From Oscillospiraceae bacterium (GTDB taxonomy: Bacteria > Bacillota > Clostridia > Oscillospirales > Ruminococcaceae), in the NCBI GenBank assembly GCA_014799385.1, contig JAAVIC010000027.1, positions 124,001 to 188,000 of the forward strand: a DNA stretch of 64,000 nt, given 5' to 3'. The position numbers and the translations under genes were made by a program. Below the pieces are notes generated by a model. It saw only the letters and a program-made list of their open reading frames with translations. It was not told the origin of the DNA and did not search any database. How positions within the stretch are numbered: position 1 is the first letter of the stretch; each line of letters begins with the position of its first letter. This document shows positions 18,734 through 28,035 of the stretch, piece by piece.

Positions 18734-18762
18734 AAAAACCGCTCGGACAACTCCGAGCGGTT
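18734..18762 (-). terminator. Terminator after rplA
   Basis: On the minus strand a 10-bp GC-rich stem (ACCGCTCGGA with TCCGAGCGGT, 4-nt loop) is followed by TTTTTG. It lies 24 nt downstream of the rplA stop and closes the rpmG-secE-nusG-rplK-rplA operon before any rplJ/rplL. Confidence 0.88.
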
Positions 18763-18785
18763 ATAACTATCCTGTTGTGAACGGA

Positions 18786-19478
18786 TTACACACCGAATTT
18801 CAGTGTGTTAACCTTAACGCCGGGACCCATAGTGGAAGATACGGTGCAGCTCTTGATATACTGACCCTTTGTAGCCGCAGGCTTAGCCTTAGCTACTGCT
18901 TCCATAAGAGCGTTAAAGTTCTCTTCGAGCTTCGCAGGGCCGAAAGAAGCCTTACCGATCGGGCAGTGAATGATGTTCGCCTTGTCCAGACGATACTCGA
19001 TCTTACCTGCCTTAGCCTCCTGAACAGCCTTAGCAACATCGGGAGTAACAGTACCCGCCTTGGGGTTAGGCATCAAGCCGCGCGGACCGAGAACCTTACC
19101 AAGACGACCAACAACGCCCATCATATCGGGAGTTGCGATTACGACCTCAAAATCCATCCAGCCGCCCTGAATCTTGGCAACCGTGTCATTATCCGCAACA
19201 TAATCCGCGCCCGCTGCCTTAGCGTCCGCTTCCTTTTCAGGCTTGCAGAATACAAGCGTTCTTACGGTCTTACCTGTGCCGTTGGGCAGAACAACCGCGC
19301 CGCGAACCTGCTGATCAGCGTGACGGGAGTCTACACCCAAACGAACGTGAAGCTCAACGGTTTCGTCAAACTTAGCCTTCGCGGTCTTGCAAACCAGATC
19401 CAGTGCCTCCGCAGACTCGTAAACCTTTGCGGAATCTATCAGCTTTGCGCTTTCAACATACTTCTTACCGTGTTTCAT
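18786..19478 (-). CDS. rplA: 50S ribosomal protein L1
   Basis: 230 aa from the ATG at 19478 with AAGGAGG upstream; a longer in-frame start at 19520 would run into rplK. Contains the L1 core [12 protein letters not shown] and the signature [28 protein letters not shown]1 forms the mobile stalk near the E site. Last gene of its operon, followed by a terminator. Confidence 0.97.
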   Translation of the reverse strand: MKHGKKYVESAKLIDSAKVYESAEALDLVCKTAKAKFDETVELHVRLGVDSRHADQQVRGAVVLPNGTGKTVRTLVFCKPEKEADAKAAGADYVADNDTVAKIQGGWMDFEVVIATPDMMGVVGRLGKVLGPRGLMPNPKAGTVTPDVAKAVQEAKAGKIEYRLDKANIIHCPIGKASFGPAKLEENFNALMEAVAKAKPAATKGQYIKSCTVSSTMGPGVKVNTLKFGV

Positions 19479-19525
19479 AATATCCTCCTTGTGGTCAAGC
19501 GGAAATAATCCTCCCACCAAATATT

Positions 19526-19951
19526 TTAGTCAACAACTTCTACGCCCATCGAGCGGCATGTGCCCGCAATCATAGAGATGGCGGTATCAATATTAGCCGC
19601 GTTAAGGTCTGGCATCTTGGTTTCCGCGATTTCCTTGAGCTGAGCCTTGGTAATCTTCGCAACCTTGGTCTTGTTGGGAACACCGGAACCGCTTTCAATC
19701 TTGCAGGCTTTCTTAATCAGAACGCTTGCGGGCGGAGTTTTAGTGATGAACGAGAAGCTTCTGTCTGCGTAAACCGTGATAACAACGGGAATAATCAAGC
19801 CCGCCTTATCCTTGGTGCGCTCATTGAACTCCTTGGTGAACGACATAATATTTACACCGTGCTGACCCAAAGCGGGACCAACAGGGGGAGCCGGCGTTGC
19901 CTTGCCGGCAGGAATCTGCAGCTTTATAAATCCTACTACCTTCTGTGCCAT
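19526..19951 (-). CDS. rplK: 50S ribosomal protein L11
   Basis: 141 aa, full length. N-terminal [25 protein letters not shown]-type domain (proline-rich thiostrepton-site segment) and C-terminal rRNA-binding domain ending [12 protein letters not shown]. It forms the base of the GTPase-associated stalk. GGAGGG precedes the ATG; rplA follows after 47 nt. Confidence 0.97.
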   Translation of the reverse strand: MAQKVVGFIKLQIPAGKATPAPPVGPALGQHGVNIMSFTKEFNERTKDKAGLIIPVVITVYADRSFSFITKTPPASVLIKKACKIESGSGVPNKTKVAKITKAQLKEIAETKMPDLNAANIDTAISMIAGTCRSMGVEVVD

Positions 19952-19993
19952 TTTAATTTCCCTCCATAAAAAACAAATTTGAAGAATACGCGG

Positions 19994-20521
19994 TTAAATC
20001 TTCTTGATGCCCGACATATCAACTGTTGTCGGCGTTATCTCGCCGAACATATTGTTGACATTTACGACAACACGGCGATTCTCCGCGTCGATTTCAACGA
20101 TTTCGCCCTCGAAATCTTCAAGAACACCCTGCTTGAGTACAACTCTGTCGCCGACTTCAAATGTGGCTGTCGGCTCTCTTCTGTCTTTCTCAAGCTCGCG
20201 AACCTCTTCCTCACTCATCGGGGTTGGCTTCGTTTCGGGACCTACAAATCCCGTTACGCCTCTGGTATTTCTGCAAATCTGCCACGTTTCATCGGTCTTA
20301 ACCATCTTCACGAACACATAGCTGGGGTAAACCTTTTCCTCAACCTCTTTCACCTCGCCGTTGTCCTTTTGGATAGTCTTGGTTACGGTGGGAACCATTA
20401 CATCCTCGATCATATCCTGGAAGTTCCTGTTTTCAACGAGCTTCTTGATATCCGCCATAACCTTGTTCTCGTAACCCGCGAACGTGTGAAGAATATACCA
20501 TTTTGCCTCTGAGTCAGCCAT
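19994..20521 (-). CDS. nusG: Transcription antitermination factor NusG
   Basis: 175 aa from the ATG at 20521 (GGAGGGG upstream). NGN domain starting AKWYILHTFAGYENKV, with YPSYVFVKM and the NTRGVTGFVG loop, then the KOW domain FEVGDRVVLKQGVLEDFEGEIVEID. It binds elongating RNA polymerase and links it to the ribosome. The acidic insertion DNGEVKEVEEKV is usual for Firmicutes. Confidence 0.96.
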   Translation of the reverse strand: MADSEAKWYILHTFAGYENKVMADIKKLVENRNFQDMIEDVMVPTVTKTIQKDNGEVKEVEEKVYPSYVFVKMVKTDETWQICRNTRGVTGFVGPETKPTPMSEEEVRELEKDRREPTATFEVGDRVVLKQGVLEDFEGEIVEIDAENRRVVVNVNNMFGEITPTTVDMSGIKKI

Positions 20522-20538
20522 AATTTCCCCTCCGTGAA

Positions 20539-20877
20539 TCAGTGGAACAGCATGCTGTTCAAAAAGCCGAATAACGAATCCAGACCAAACACCACCAACG
20601 TTGCAACCAAGCACGTTGCGATAACGACGATGGTATTACGCGTGGTTTCCTTTGGTGTGGGCCAGACTACCTTTTTGAACTCGCTTCTGGCATCCTTAAA
20701 ATACTTAACGATGCCCTTTTTGGGCTTCTTCGCAGACTTTGCGCCTTTACTGCCCTTGGCGTCCTTGGTGTCTTTTGACTTTACGTCATTAGACTTTTTC
20801 TTGTTCGCCTTGGATTCCTTTGCGCTGTCCTCGGAAGCCTCGGGAGAGTTTTTTTCAAGCTCTAAATCCTTAGCCAT
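20539..20877 (-). CDS. secE: Preprotein translocase subunit SecE
   Basis: 112 aa. A Lys/Ser/Asp-rich N-terminal extension of about 50 residues precedes the SecE core: KYFKDARSEFKKVVWPTPKETTRNT and a single membrane helix. It is the small essential subunit of the SecYEG channel. The charged extension is longer than in the minimal 60-residue Firmicute form. Located between rpmG and nusG as usual. Confidence 0.94.
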   Translation of the reverse strand: MAKDLELEKNSPEASEDSAKESKANKKKSNDVKSKDTKDAKGSKGAKSAKKPKKGIVKYFKDARSEFKKVVWPTPKETTRNTIVVIATCLVATLVVFGLDSLFGFLNSMLFH

Positions 20878-20892
20878 CCTAAATCCTCCCTA

Positions 20893-21042
20893 TTACTTGG
20901 TTTCCTTGTGAAGCGTGTGTTTCTTGCAGAATCTGCAGTACTTGTTCATTTCAAGTCTGTCGGGATCGTTCTTCTTGTTCTTCATGGTGTTGTAATTGCG
21001 CTGTTTGCACTCCGAACACGCCAATGTAATCTTTACTCTCAC
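20893..21042 (-). CDS. rpmG: 50S ribosomal protein L33
   Basis: 49 aa beginning [19 protein letters not shown] and ending [14 protein letters not shown]. Two CxxC pairs mark the zinc-binding (C+) form. The start is GTG with GGAGG 8 nt upstream. It is the first gene after the operon promoter and lies 15 nt upstream of secE. Confidence 0.95.
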   Translation of the reverse strand: MRVKITLACSECKQRNYNTMKNKKNDPDRLEMNKYCRFCKKHTLHKETK

Positions 21043-21175
21043 TTTCGGCACCTCCTACTTTCTTGCCCGTTTCGGGCATTATTGCCTCCCTCGACGCGGA
21101 ATTGCGATTTAACAGGACAATGTTTCACGCTGTAAAAAGCAGCGCAAAAAAATACACCCCATTCGAGGTATTTTT

Positions 21176-21204
21176 ATTTTACCATATTTTTTTGGGTTTG
21201 TCAA
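21176..21204 (-). promoter_or_regulatory. Promoter of rpmG-secE-nusG-rplKA
   Basis: Minus strand TTGACA (21199-21204), 17-bp spacer, TAAAAT (21176-21181) preceded by TGG. It lies about 135 nt upstream of rpmG, leaving a long leader. The leader contains GCTGTAAAAAGCAGC (21130-21144), which could pair into a small stem-loop. Confidence 0.85.
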
Positions 21205-21222
21205 GTACTTTTTGAAATTTTT

Positions 21223-21825
21223 TCAGGTTTTTTCGATATTTTCACCTTCGGGAGTTTCCTCGAACAAAACATCACAGAAATGCTCCTTGCTTTCGACAAA
21301 GCAGCAGCTATCCTGCATATAGATTACGATCACCTCGCAGCCCTTTGGCAGCGGTCTTTCGTTGGCGGAAATCGCGCGGAACAGATAGCTTTTGTTTCCG
21401 TGACGCACGGAAATCACCCCAAAACTGTCCTCCGCAATATCCTCGATGACCTTTGCGGAAAGTCCCTCAAGTTCTTCGGCATTTGGCTCGCCGCTTTTGT
21501 GGAGCTTGTCATAAAGCGGCACAATCACGGTACTTATCAGGAAATTCACCGCCAGTCCCGCTACCGCACCCAGCGGCATAGAACTCCACCCCGCAAATCC
21601 CGCCGCGTCCAGCAGCAGCCCCGCAACGCTTCCGATGAAGATAAAGATCACCAATCGGAGCATATCTTTCGGGAAAACCGTTTGCCAAAGGTTTTTGTCT
21701 TTCTTATTGGTAAACAGTTCCCCTGAATCGGGAAAAAAACGCTTTCCGTAAAAAATCTGCGCGACAAGCTGAACAGCGAGGTAACCCCCGGACAGCATAA
21801 TCAGAATTACATAGAAAGTCCTCAT
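21223..21825 (-). CDS. NfeD-like membrane protein
   Basis: 200 aa. About three hydrophobic segments in the first 105 residues precede a compact beta-rich C-terminal part (KVIEDIAEDSFGVISVRHGNKSYLFRAIS... GCEVIVIYMQ) that resembles the OB-fold of NfeD proteins, which work with flotillins in membrane organisation. The match is by architecture, not a firm signature. Starts inside the CNNM gene end (ATGA overlap) with GAGGA upstream. Last gene of a four-gene unit. Confidence 0.55.
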   Translation of the reverse strand: MRTFYVILIMLSGGYLAVQLVAQIFYGKRFFPDSGELFTNKKDKNLWQTVFPKDMLRLVIFIFIGSVAGLLLDAAGFAGWSSMPLGAVAGLAVNFLISTVIVPLYDKLHKSGEPNAEELEGLSAKVIEDIAEDSFGVISVRHGNKSYLFRAISANERPLPKGCEVIVIYMQDSCCFVESKEHFCDVLFEETPEGENIEKT

Positions 21826-23084
21826 TTTTCGTCCTCTTGCAGTTTATTTTTAAGCTCGACTCTTACCTTGTTTACGCGAAGTCCCTCGGTTTCAAGCACG
21901 GTAAGAACACAATCATCGGTTTCTTGTTTTTCGCCGTTTTCGGGAAGTTTTCCAAACAACTCCAGAACCCACCCTGCAATGGTATGAGCCTCGCTTTCGA
22001 TTTCCAATTCAATGTCATGATTTTCAAAGAACCTCCGCAGCGAGTTAAGCGAGCTGTCGCCGTACACCTCAAATTCCCTGTCGGAGCGCGCGGTTATCGG
22101 GCTTTTTACCTCATCGCTCTCGTCCCAGATTTCACCGACAAGCTCCTCCAACAAATCCTCGAGCGTGACGATTCCCAATGTTCCGCCGTGCTGGTCGAGA
22201 ACCACACTCATATGGCACTTTTTCTTCTGCATTTGCCGCATAACTTCGGATATCTTCACCGTACTCGGCAGGTAGATTGTTTCCTGAATCAGTTCGCGCA
22301 CTGTCAGCTCATCGCGGCGCTGTTCATATGCCTTGATGAAATCTTTTTCATTGATTACGCCAACGATATTATCAAGATTTTTCTCATATACGGGCATTCG
22401 CGAATATTCCTCGCGGAGGAATTTTTCACGAACATCTTTCGCGGAGTCGGTAATATCAACCGCGGTTATCCGCACGCGCGGCGTGATTATCTCATCAACG
22501 GTGATTTCATCGAACCGAAGTGCGCTGCGGACGAGGTTGCTCTCCTGTTGTTCAAGGACGCCTTCGTCCTCGATTTCATCGATTATCGCAATCAGCTCCT
22601 CCTCGGTGACGCTGACGCTCTCCTTCTTGCGGCATAAACGGGCGATTCCGTTTTTCATCAAGATGAACAATGCCGAAAAAGGGGTAAATATTATCATCAA
22701 GAACGAAATTATCCCGGAAATACCGATACAGACGCTTTCCGCGAAATCCTTTGCGAGGCTTTTGGGCATTACCTCGCCGAAAATCAGCACCACAAGCGTT
22801 GTTGCGACTGTCGCCGCTATCGAACCGTACTGCTCTCCCACCAGCTTTATCGCAAGGATAGTTGCGATTGATGAGGTCGCGATATTCACTATGTTGTTGC
22901 CGATGAGAATGGTGGTCAATGCCTTGTCATACTTTTTGAGTATGTTTAACGTGCGCGCGGCGCCCTTAGAGCCGTTATCCGCCATATTTTTCAGGCGGAT
23001 TCGGTTGACGCTTGACAGTGCCGTTTCCGACGCTGAAAAAAACGCGGACATCAATATCAGAACCACCAATATTACTATGTTCAT
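21822..23084 (-). CDS. CNNM/CorC-HlyC family membrane protein with CBS pair
   Basis: 420 aa. The N-terminal DUF21/CNNM membrane domain (about 1-150) has the ASETALSSVNRIRL opening and VLIFGEVMPKSLA. Two CBS domains follow (about 205-330; MTPR-like IITPRVRITAVD and SVVLDQHGGTLGIVTLEDLLEEL) and then a CorC/HlyC C-terminal domain. Relatives are Mg2+ efflux or homeostasis proteins, though often annotated as haemolysins. It overlaps the HAD gene upstream by ATGA and the NfeD-like gene downstream in the same way. Confidence 0.93.
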   Translation of the reverse strand: MNIVILVVLILMSAFFSASETALSSVNRIRLKNMADNGSKGAARTLNILKKYDKALTTILIGNNIVNIATSSIATILAIKLVGEQYGSIAATVATTLVVLIFGEVMPKSLAKDFAESVCIGISGIISFLMIIFTPFSALFILMKNGIARLCRKKESVSVTEEELIAIIDEIEDEGVLEQQESNLVRSALRFDEITVDEIITPRVRITAVDITDSAKDVREKFLREEYSRMPVYEKNLDNIVGVINEKDFIKAYEQRRDELTVRELIQETIYLPSTVKISEVMRQMQKKKCHMSVVLDQHGGTLGIVTLEDLLEELVGEIWDESDEVKSPITARSDREFEVYGDSSLNSLRRFFENHDIELEIESEAHTIAGWVLELFGKLPENGEKQETDDCVLTVLETEGLRVNKVRVELKNKLQEDEK

Positions 23085-23881
23085 AGGTTCTCCTCAAACA
23101 CAACTTTCTTGATACATTCGGTAACGCCATTGTGGTTACAATCCACGCAAATCAGCTTGCTCATTTGTTTAATCTCATCGTGTGCATTTTCGGGGCAAAC
23201 GCTGAACTCCGCGTTTTGCAGCATTTCCACATCATTGAAATAATCGCCGAACGCCATAGTTTCGGCTCTCGTGATTCCCATAGACTTTTGCAGTGCCGTC
23301 AATGCCTCGCCCTTGCTCACCCCGGAAGCCATTATGTCAATCCAGACATCGCCCGAAACCTGTATATTCAGCCTATCGCCGAAGATTTTGTCCAGCGCGG
23401 GCTTTCCGTTGATCATAGGACCCAGATCGTCACGCACCGTAAACTTGTAAATCGGGTCGGGAACTACATACAGATTCTCTACCGCAGAATGGTGCAAGTA
23501 ATATCGGCTTACGTCCGCGCGGAAATCCTCGGAATATCCGAGGTGGAAGATTCCGCTCTCGGCGCAGACAATCGGTTTCAAACCGCCAATCTCCGCGCAA
23601 GCCGTCAGAAGCTCCTCATAGGTTTCCCTGTCAAGAGCCTTGGTATGTAAGGTCTTTCCGTTTTTGATTACGCACGCGCCGTTGTCACAGATGAATGTGA
23701 TTTTCGAGCGATACTCCTCGGGGAACAGATGCCCCACTGCGCTGTAAGTGCGTCCGCTTGCCACGGCGAATTGTATTCTGCGGCGCTCCAGCTCGTCAAA
23801 AACCTCAAAAAAATCGCTTGGGAGATGTTTTTCATCGTCCAACAGCGTGCCGTCCAAGTCACTCGCTATCAGTTTTATCAT
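23081..23881 (-). CDS. Cof-type HAD-IIB phosphatase
   Basis: 266 aa. Motif I SDLDGTLLD (about 8-16) with the two catalytic Asp, motif II VASGRTYSAV, Lys in GVSKGEAL and motif IV GDYFNDVEML place it in the Cof/HAD-IIB family, phosphatases of sugar phosphates, pyridoxal phosphate or flavin nucleotides. The physiological substrate is not identifiable. AGGAG precedes the ATG. It lies 14 nt after the DRE-TIM-like gene. Confidence 0.93.
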   Translation of the reverse strand: MIKLIASDLDGTLLDDEKHLPSDFFEVFDELERRRIQFAVASGRTYSAVGHLFPEEYRSKITFICDNGACVIKNGKTLHTKALDRETYEELLTACAEIGGLKPIVCAESGIFHLGYSEDFRADVSRYYLHHSAVENLYVVPDPIYKFTVRDDLGPMINGKPALDKIFGDRLNIQVSGDVWIDIMASGVSKGEALTALQKSMGITRAETMAFGDYFNDVEMLQNAEFSVCPENAHDEIKQMSKLICVDCNHNGVTECIKKVVFEENL

Positions 23882-23895
23882 AAAGATTTTTCTCC

Positions 23896-24870
23896 TTAGT
23901 TTAGGAATCCCGTATGTTTGTCGCAGTTCAGCAGGTCGGAACTGTAAAAGCTGTCACCGAACCGTTTTAGAGTGTCGGTTATCATTTTGTAATCCTCGGG
24001 CTGCCAATTATCTCTCCGCGCGAGGGATTCCAGCGCGGTCACATATTGAGTTCTCATATTGTGCCGCTTTCGGACGATTGCTTTCAGATTAACCTTTTTG
24101 CCCGTATCGGCATTTACCAAAAGCTGAGAATCGCGGTCGATTATGTTCAGCAGCCGCGAAATCCCCACAGCATTCCCGTTTCGGAAGATGGCGTTCTGAT
24201 ATACCGAGGCTTTGCACAGCGCGTTAAGGTCATAGTTGGGCGGAAGCGCGTCAAATACGGTCATCAATGTGATAATGTATTCCTCCATAGAGCAGTATCG
24301 CTCAGGAGAACCCATAGTAAGCGTAAGGCTGTCAACATTCTCTTTGGTGAACTTCAAAGCGGTATCCAGTGCCGTTCTGCCTTCGTTCATCGGGCAGATG
24401 TCCATCGGAAGCATTATTGCGTTACGCGCGGCTATCCGCCAATCGCGCGAGCCTTGAACGCTCAACATCGGGAAACTCTTCCGCAGACGAACCGCTGTGA
24501 TTTCGCCGTCCACCATCTGCATTGCCACGCGCGTGATTCTCCCCGCAGCAACTCCGTCATCGGTCTGGCATTCAAGCATTATGGGTATGTCGCTCTGAAT
24601 GCCTTTTTCCAAATCGGTAGTGGTGATCAGTAAATAATCAAACTTCAACTCTTTCGCAAGACCCACGAACATCGGGTCCATCAGACGAAATATATATCCG
24701 ATACCCTCGGGCAAGCGGGCGTCCATCTTCATTATCGCACGGAAATCCAGCTCCACATACCGCACGCCCGCATCGCGCAAAGCCTCTATATAGTCGTAGA
24801 TAAGCCCACCGGAAACACTATCCTTAAGCGTATAGACGCACAGGCTGTTATCAATCAAAACTGTACTCAT
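23896..24870 (-). CDS. DRE-TIM metallolyase-like protein lacking the catalytic motif
   Basis: 324 aa. The opening VLIDNSLCVYTLKDSVSGG with ALRDAGVRYVELDF and the later NVDSLTLTMGSPERYCSMEEYIITL run parallel to 2-isopropylmalate/homocitrate synthases (vlI-DTTLRDG, GVdyIE, GxGERxGN-LE). The canonical RDGxQ motif and the metal-binding HxH are absent. It is therefore either a non-catalytic relative or a divergent enzyme. Assignment rests on pattern similarity only. AAGGAG precedes the ATG and a good promoter is 60 nt upstream. First gene of the unit with HAD, CNNM and NfeD-like genes. Confidence 0.45.
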   Translation of the reverse strand: MSTVLIDNSLCVYTLKDSVSGGLIYDYIEALRDAGVRYVELDFRAIMKMDARLPEGIGYIFRLMDPMFVGLAKELKFDYLLITTTDLEKGIQSDIPIMLECQTDDGVAAGRITRVAMQMVDGEITAVRLRKSFPMLSVQGSRDWRIAARNAIMLPMDICPMNEGRTALDTALKFTKENVDSLTLTMGSPERYCSMEEYIITLMTVFDALPPNYDLNALCKASVYQNAIFRNGNAVGISRLLNIIDRDSQLLVNADTGKKVNLKAIVRKRHNMRTQYVTALESLARRDNWQPEDYKMITDTLKRFGDSFYSSDLLNCDKHTGFLN

Positions 24871-24927
24871 TTGAAAAGCTCCTTATGCTTACGGCATGGA
24901 AAACCGCAAGTCTGTCAGTCTGAATTA

Positions 24928-24956
24928 ATTATAACACACTCCCGCGGATTTTTCAA
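24928..24956 (-). promoter_or_regulatory. Promoter upstream of the DRE-TIM-like gene
   Basis: Minus strand TTGAAA (24951-24956), 17-bp spacer, TATAAT (24928-24933), about 58 nt before the ATG at 24870. It should drive the four-gene unit down to 21223. Confidence 0.85.
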
Positions 24957-24961
24957 CTGTT

Positions 24962-25000
24962 TTTCGCAAAAATTTCGGCGCGAACGCCAAAAAACGTCCG
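24962..25000 (-). terminator. Probable terminator after the chemoreceptor gene
   Basis: Minus strand hairpin in which GCGCGGACG pairs with CGTTCGCGC (one mismatch) around a T-rich loop, followed by CCGAAATTTTTGCG. It sits between the receptor stop and the next promoter. Confidence 0.55.
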
Positions 25001-25009
25001 CGCAGAATA

Positions 25010-26920
25010 TTATACTTTGAGTTTCTCGATTTGTTGCTTGAGGTTATCTGATTGGTTGCTCAAATCCGCGCACGCTGCCGCAGTCTGCTGCGCCGTTGCG
25101 GAATTTTGCTGAACCACCGTGGAAATCGTTTCCACACCGATTTTCACCTGTGCGACAAACTCCGCCTGCTCTGCGGAAGCCGCCGAAATGTCACGTATAT
25201 GCCGGTTCGCGAGGGTCGCGAGTTCGGTAACCTCCTTCATCGTTTCGGCGGTTGCCTGTGCGATTTCCGTTCCTCGGTCTACGGCGGCGATGGTCGCGTT
25301 GATCAAATCACCTGTCAACTTTGCGGATTCCGCGCTCTTGGACGCGAGATTACCCACCTCATCGGCGACAACCGCGAACCCCTTGCCCGCAGCTCCGGCA
25401 CGCGCCGCCTCGATAGACGCGTTAAGCGCTAGGATATTGGTCTGAAACGCAATATCGTCTATTGCCTTGATGATGTTGCGAATCTCATCGGATTTCTGCT
25501 TTATTTCGCTCATAGCGTCCATCATCTTGTTGACTTCGCCGTTTTGCAAGGTAATTTCCTCGGCGCTTTGCGCGGAGATATTCCCCGCCTCCGCCGCGTT
25601 TTCGGCGCTCTGCTTGATTTTGACCGAGATTTCGTTGATGGACGCGGACAACTGCTCTATTGACGCTGCTTGGCGGGTCGCACCCTCCGCCAATGCGCGG
25701 CTGCCCTCGGAAATATCCCGGGATTCCAAAAGAACCTCTCCGGAAGCGTTATCGATGTTGCTGATGATGTCCTTGAGTGATATGTTGATCTGCGCGAAAG
25801 AATCCTTTATTGCCGCGAAATCGCCCTCGTACTCAATCGCGGGCTTTGCGGTGAAATCGCCCGTTGCCATTCTCGCCAGAACGTCCTTGATGTCGGTTAT
25901 ATATGTGTTTATGGTGGACTCGGTTCGGACAAGCGTCTTCACGAACTCTCCCATTTCGTCGTTGCTCGCCTTGTAGCCGGTTTCTGTATGGAGCAGACCG
26001 CGATTGAGGTCATCGGCAATTTTTCTCCCCGCGCGCAGAGCATTAAACACGGGGGTCAGCGTAACCCTTATGCAGACGATACTCGTAATCGCCAGTGAAA
26101 TCACACCGATAACCACCGAAGCGATCGCCACCATAATAAGAACATTACGAAGATTATCATCGGACTCCTCGGAGGATACCCCCACAAGCATTGCGCCGAC
26201 AATACTATTGTTGATGTCTACAATAGGCTTACAGGTCACAAAGTGGTTCTGTCCGAGAATATTCGCTGTTCCTCCATACACCTCGCCGTTTTCCAGAACC
26301 GTTTGCTTGAGTATGTTGGGCATCTCCGAACCGACAGCCCGTGTTTCATCGTCAGCGATTGTGGTGACGTAAATGGAAGAACCGTTGTACAGCGTAAACT
26401 CTGCATTTGTTTCCGCTTTCAGCTCGTCAAGCCACTTGGAGCTGTCGAGGTGCATACCGATAACCGCACAAAAGCCCAACGGATTGTAGCGCACGGTTTC
26501 AATAATCAATCCCGCGGCAGAATCCACTCTCACGCCGCTTCGTTGCTCGCCATCGAAAAAGTCAAAATCTGCGATGTCAAAATTCTCACTCGCCCAGATA
26601 AGCTCGCCTTCGGATGTGTAAGCCGCGCAGAAATCCTCTTCCGAGGCGCTCTGCAATTGAAAGATTGTGCGAACCTCATTAGTACCGCCCCGCTTCAGTG
26701 CGCCATTCATTGTTATAGCTTCGTAAATCTGATTCGGGCGTGCTTTTTCTCGTTCAAACTCTCTCGACAGAATATTCAGGTATGTACGCGCGTTGTTGAT
26801 CATTATCTCCTCGGTGTAATTTGACGTCTGCGTAAGCATAAACACGCATACGCACACAACCGTAAACACCAGACATACAAATATTGCCGCTACCATTTTT
26901 CTTCTGAGCTTCAGTCCCAT
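25010..26920 (-). CDS. Methyl-accepting chemotaxis protein
   Basis: 636 aa from the ATG at 26920 (AAGGTG upstream). A first membrane helix (about 10-32), an extracytoplasmic Cache-like sensor (about 35-285, with the [20 protein letters not shown] strand pair), a second helix (about 288-312), a HAMP-like segment, and the signalling domain with the conserved tip [19 protein letters not shown]. It would relay a ligand signal to CheA/CheW. No other chemotaxis or flagellar gene is in the window. Single gene with its own promoter and terminator. The ligand is unknown. Confidence 0.94.
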   Translation of the reverse strand: MGLKLRRKMVAAIFVCLVFTVVCVCVFMLTQTSNYTEEIMINNARTYLNILSREFEREKARPNQIYEAITMNGALKRGGTNEVRTIFQLQSASEEDFCAAYTSEGELIWASENFDIADFDFFDGEQRSGVRVDSAAGLIIETVRYNPLGFCAVIGMHLDSSKWLDELKAETNAEFTLYNGSSIYVTTIADDETRAVGSEMPNILKQTVLENGEVYGGTANILGQNHFVTCKPIVDINNSIVGAMLVGVSSEESDDNLRNVLIMVAIASVVIGVISLAITSIVCIRVTLTPVFNALRAGRKIADDLNRGLLHTETGYKASNDEMGEFVKTLVRTESTINTYITDIKDVLARMATGDFTAKPAIEYEGDFAAIKDSFAQINISLKDIISNIDNASGEVLLESRDISEGSRALAEGATRQAASIEQLSASINEISVKIKQSAENAAEAGNISAQSAEEITLQNGEVNKMMDAMSEIKQKSDEIRNIIKAIDDIAFQTNILALNASIEAARAGAAGKGFAVVADEVGNLASKSAESAKLTGDLINATIAAVDRGTEIAQATAETMKEVTELATLANRHIRDISAASAEQAEFVAQVKIGVETISTVVQQNSATAQQTAAACADLSNQSDNLKQQIEKLKV

Positions 26921-27003
26921 ATAATCACCTTCTATTATGGTTTTACACCATTTCACCGTTATTTTCAACAATTTTACAAAACAAACCAATGCCTCTTTTG
27001 TAT

Positions 27004-27032
27004 ATTATAACACAAATCTTACTCTTTGTCAA
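27004..27032 (-). promoter_or_regulatory. Promoter of the chemoreceptor gene
   Basis: Minus strand consensus TTGACA (27027-27032), 17-bp spacer, TATAAT (27004-27009), about 85 nt upstream of the start at 26920. Confidence 0.88.
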
Positions 27033-27041
27033 TAGACATCT

Positions 27042-27080
27042 AAAAAAATTTGCGCCTTTTCACTCTGAATGAAAAGACGC
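27042..27080 (-). terminator. Terminator of the pilus operon
   Basis: Minus strand: GCGTCTTTTCA pairs with TGAAAAGGCGC (one mismatch, 7-nt loop), followed by AAATTTTTTTA. It begins 28 nt after the sortase stop and lies 10 nt before the chemoreceptor -35 box. Confidence 0.85.
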
Positions 27081-27107
27081 AATAATCTCAGTTGGTATAA
27101 GCCGTAT

Positions 27108-28016
27108 CTAATCTTCAATGTGGTCGGTGAATGTTTCCCGATACAGCTCCTCGTTGCCATCGGTCACTACGGACTTCGGGTCGCTGTGCGGGAAATACCG
27201 CGTTCTGCCGCCGAAAAACCAATACGCAAACAGTGCAACTCCGACTGTCGTGCCGATAATCAGCGCGGTTTTCTTCGGGTCAATCAGAACCGCGTCTGCC
27301 GGGATAACCAGGCTTCCCGGTGTGTGCGAGTTCTTAACGCGGTGTCCTCGGATAATCAAACGATGAGAATTGACCGCATACGGCGTACAGGTAAACAGCG
27401 TCACCAGGTCCTCGCCGTCAACGATCTCAAAATGCTCCCAATCGGTCGGCAAGATGATCTCGATTTTATCAACCTCATAGGTGAGCGTTTCACCCAAAAC
27501 AGTTATCGTGAATCTATCACCGATTACCAGTTGGTCGAGGTCGGTGAACAACCGCGCGGAGGGCAATCCACGGTGACTTGTTATTACCGCGTGCGTGGAT
27601 TCTCCGCCAACGGGCATGGACGAACCTTTCAGATGTCCCGCGCCGACCGCCAGAACCTCGTCACTTGTTCCGTGATAAATCGGCAAATGAACATCTATTT
27701 TGTCAATCGTGATATATCCCATAATATCCGTACCGCCGATTTTCAGCGTATTGTCATAATCGCCCGCGGGATCGGGATAATACAGCCCGTTCGGTAGAGA
27801 TGCAAGCCGCTTGTTGTACTCATGAGCCTGTCGCAAAATCTCCTTGTATTGCGTGTTGTCAAGCGCGTTTACGTTTCGGTCGTAAACAGTGAGAGCCTGC
27901 TCATTTTCGCGGCGGTTGAGAATATCGCTGTAAATTGGATAAAGCATTATCGCGAAACCCAGCAGCAGCATCACAAACAGCATTATGGTGACGGCCATAT
28001 TCTTTTTTCGTTTCAC
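27108..28016 (-). CDS. Class C (pilus) sortase
   Basis: 302 aa with a membrane helix at each end (about 8-28 and 252-270). Catalytic residues His148 (ITSHRGLP), Cys210 (TLFTCTPYAVNSHRL) and Arg219 are in the TLxTCTPY...RL context specific to pilin-polymerising sortases. The segment PDPAGDYDNT (81-90) stands where class C enzymes carry the active-site lid. It would link the LPxTG proteins encoded just upstream into a pilus. The start is GTG with GAGGTG 7 nt upstream, 19 nt after the previous stop. Last gene of the pilus operon. Confidence 0.95.
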   Translation of the reverse strand: MKRKKNMAVTIMLFVMLLLGFAIMLYPIYSDILNRRENEQALTVYDRNVNALDNTQYKEILRQAHEYNKRLASLPNGLYYPDPAGDYDNTLKIGGTDIMGYITIDKIDVHLPIYHGTSDEVLAVGAGHLKGSSMPVGGESTHAVITSHRGLPSARLFTDLDQLVIGDRFTITVLGETLTYEVDKIEIILPTDWEHFEIVDGEDLVTLFTCTPYAVNSHRLIIRGHRVKNSHTPGSLVIPADAVLIDPKKTALIIGTTVGVALFAYWFFGGRTRYFPHSDPKSVVTDGNEELYRETFTDHIED

Positions 28017-28035
28017 TAACCGTCACCTCGCTGAA

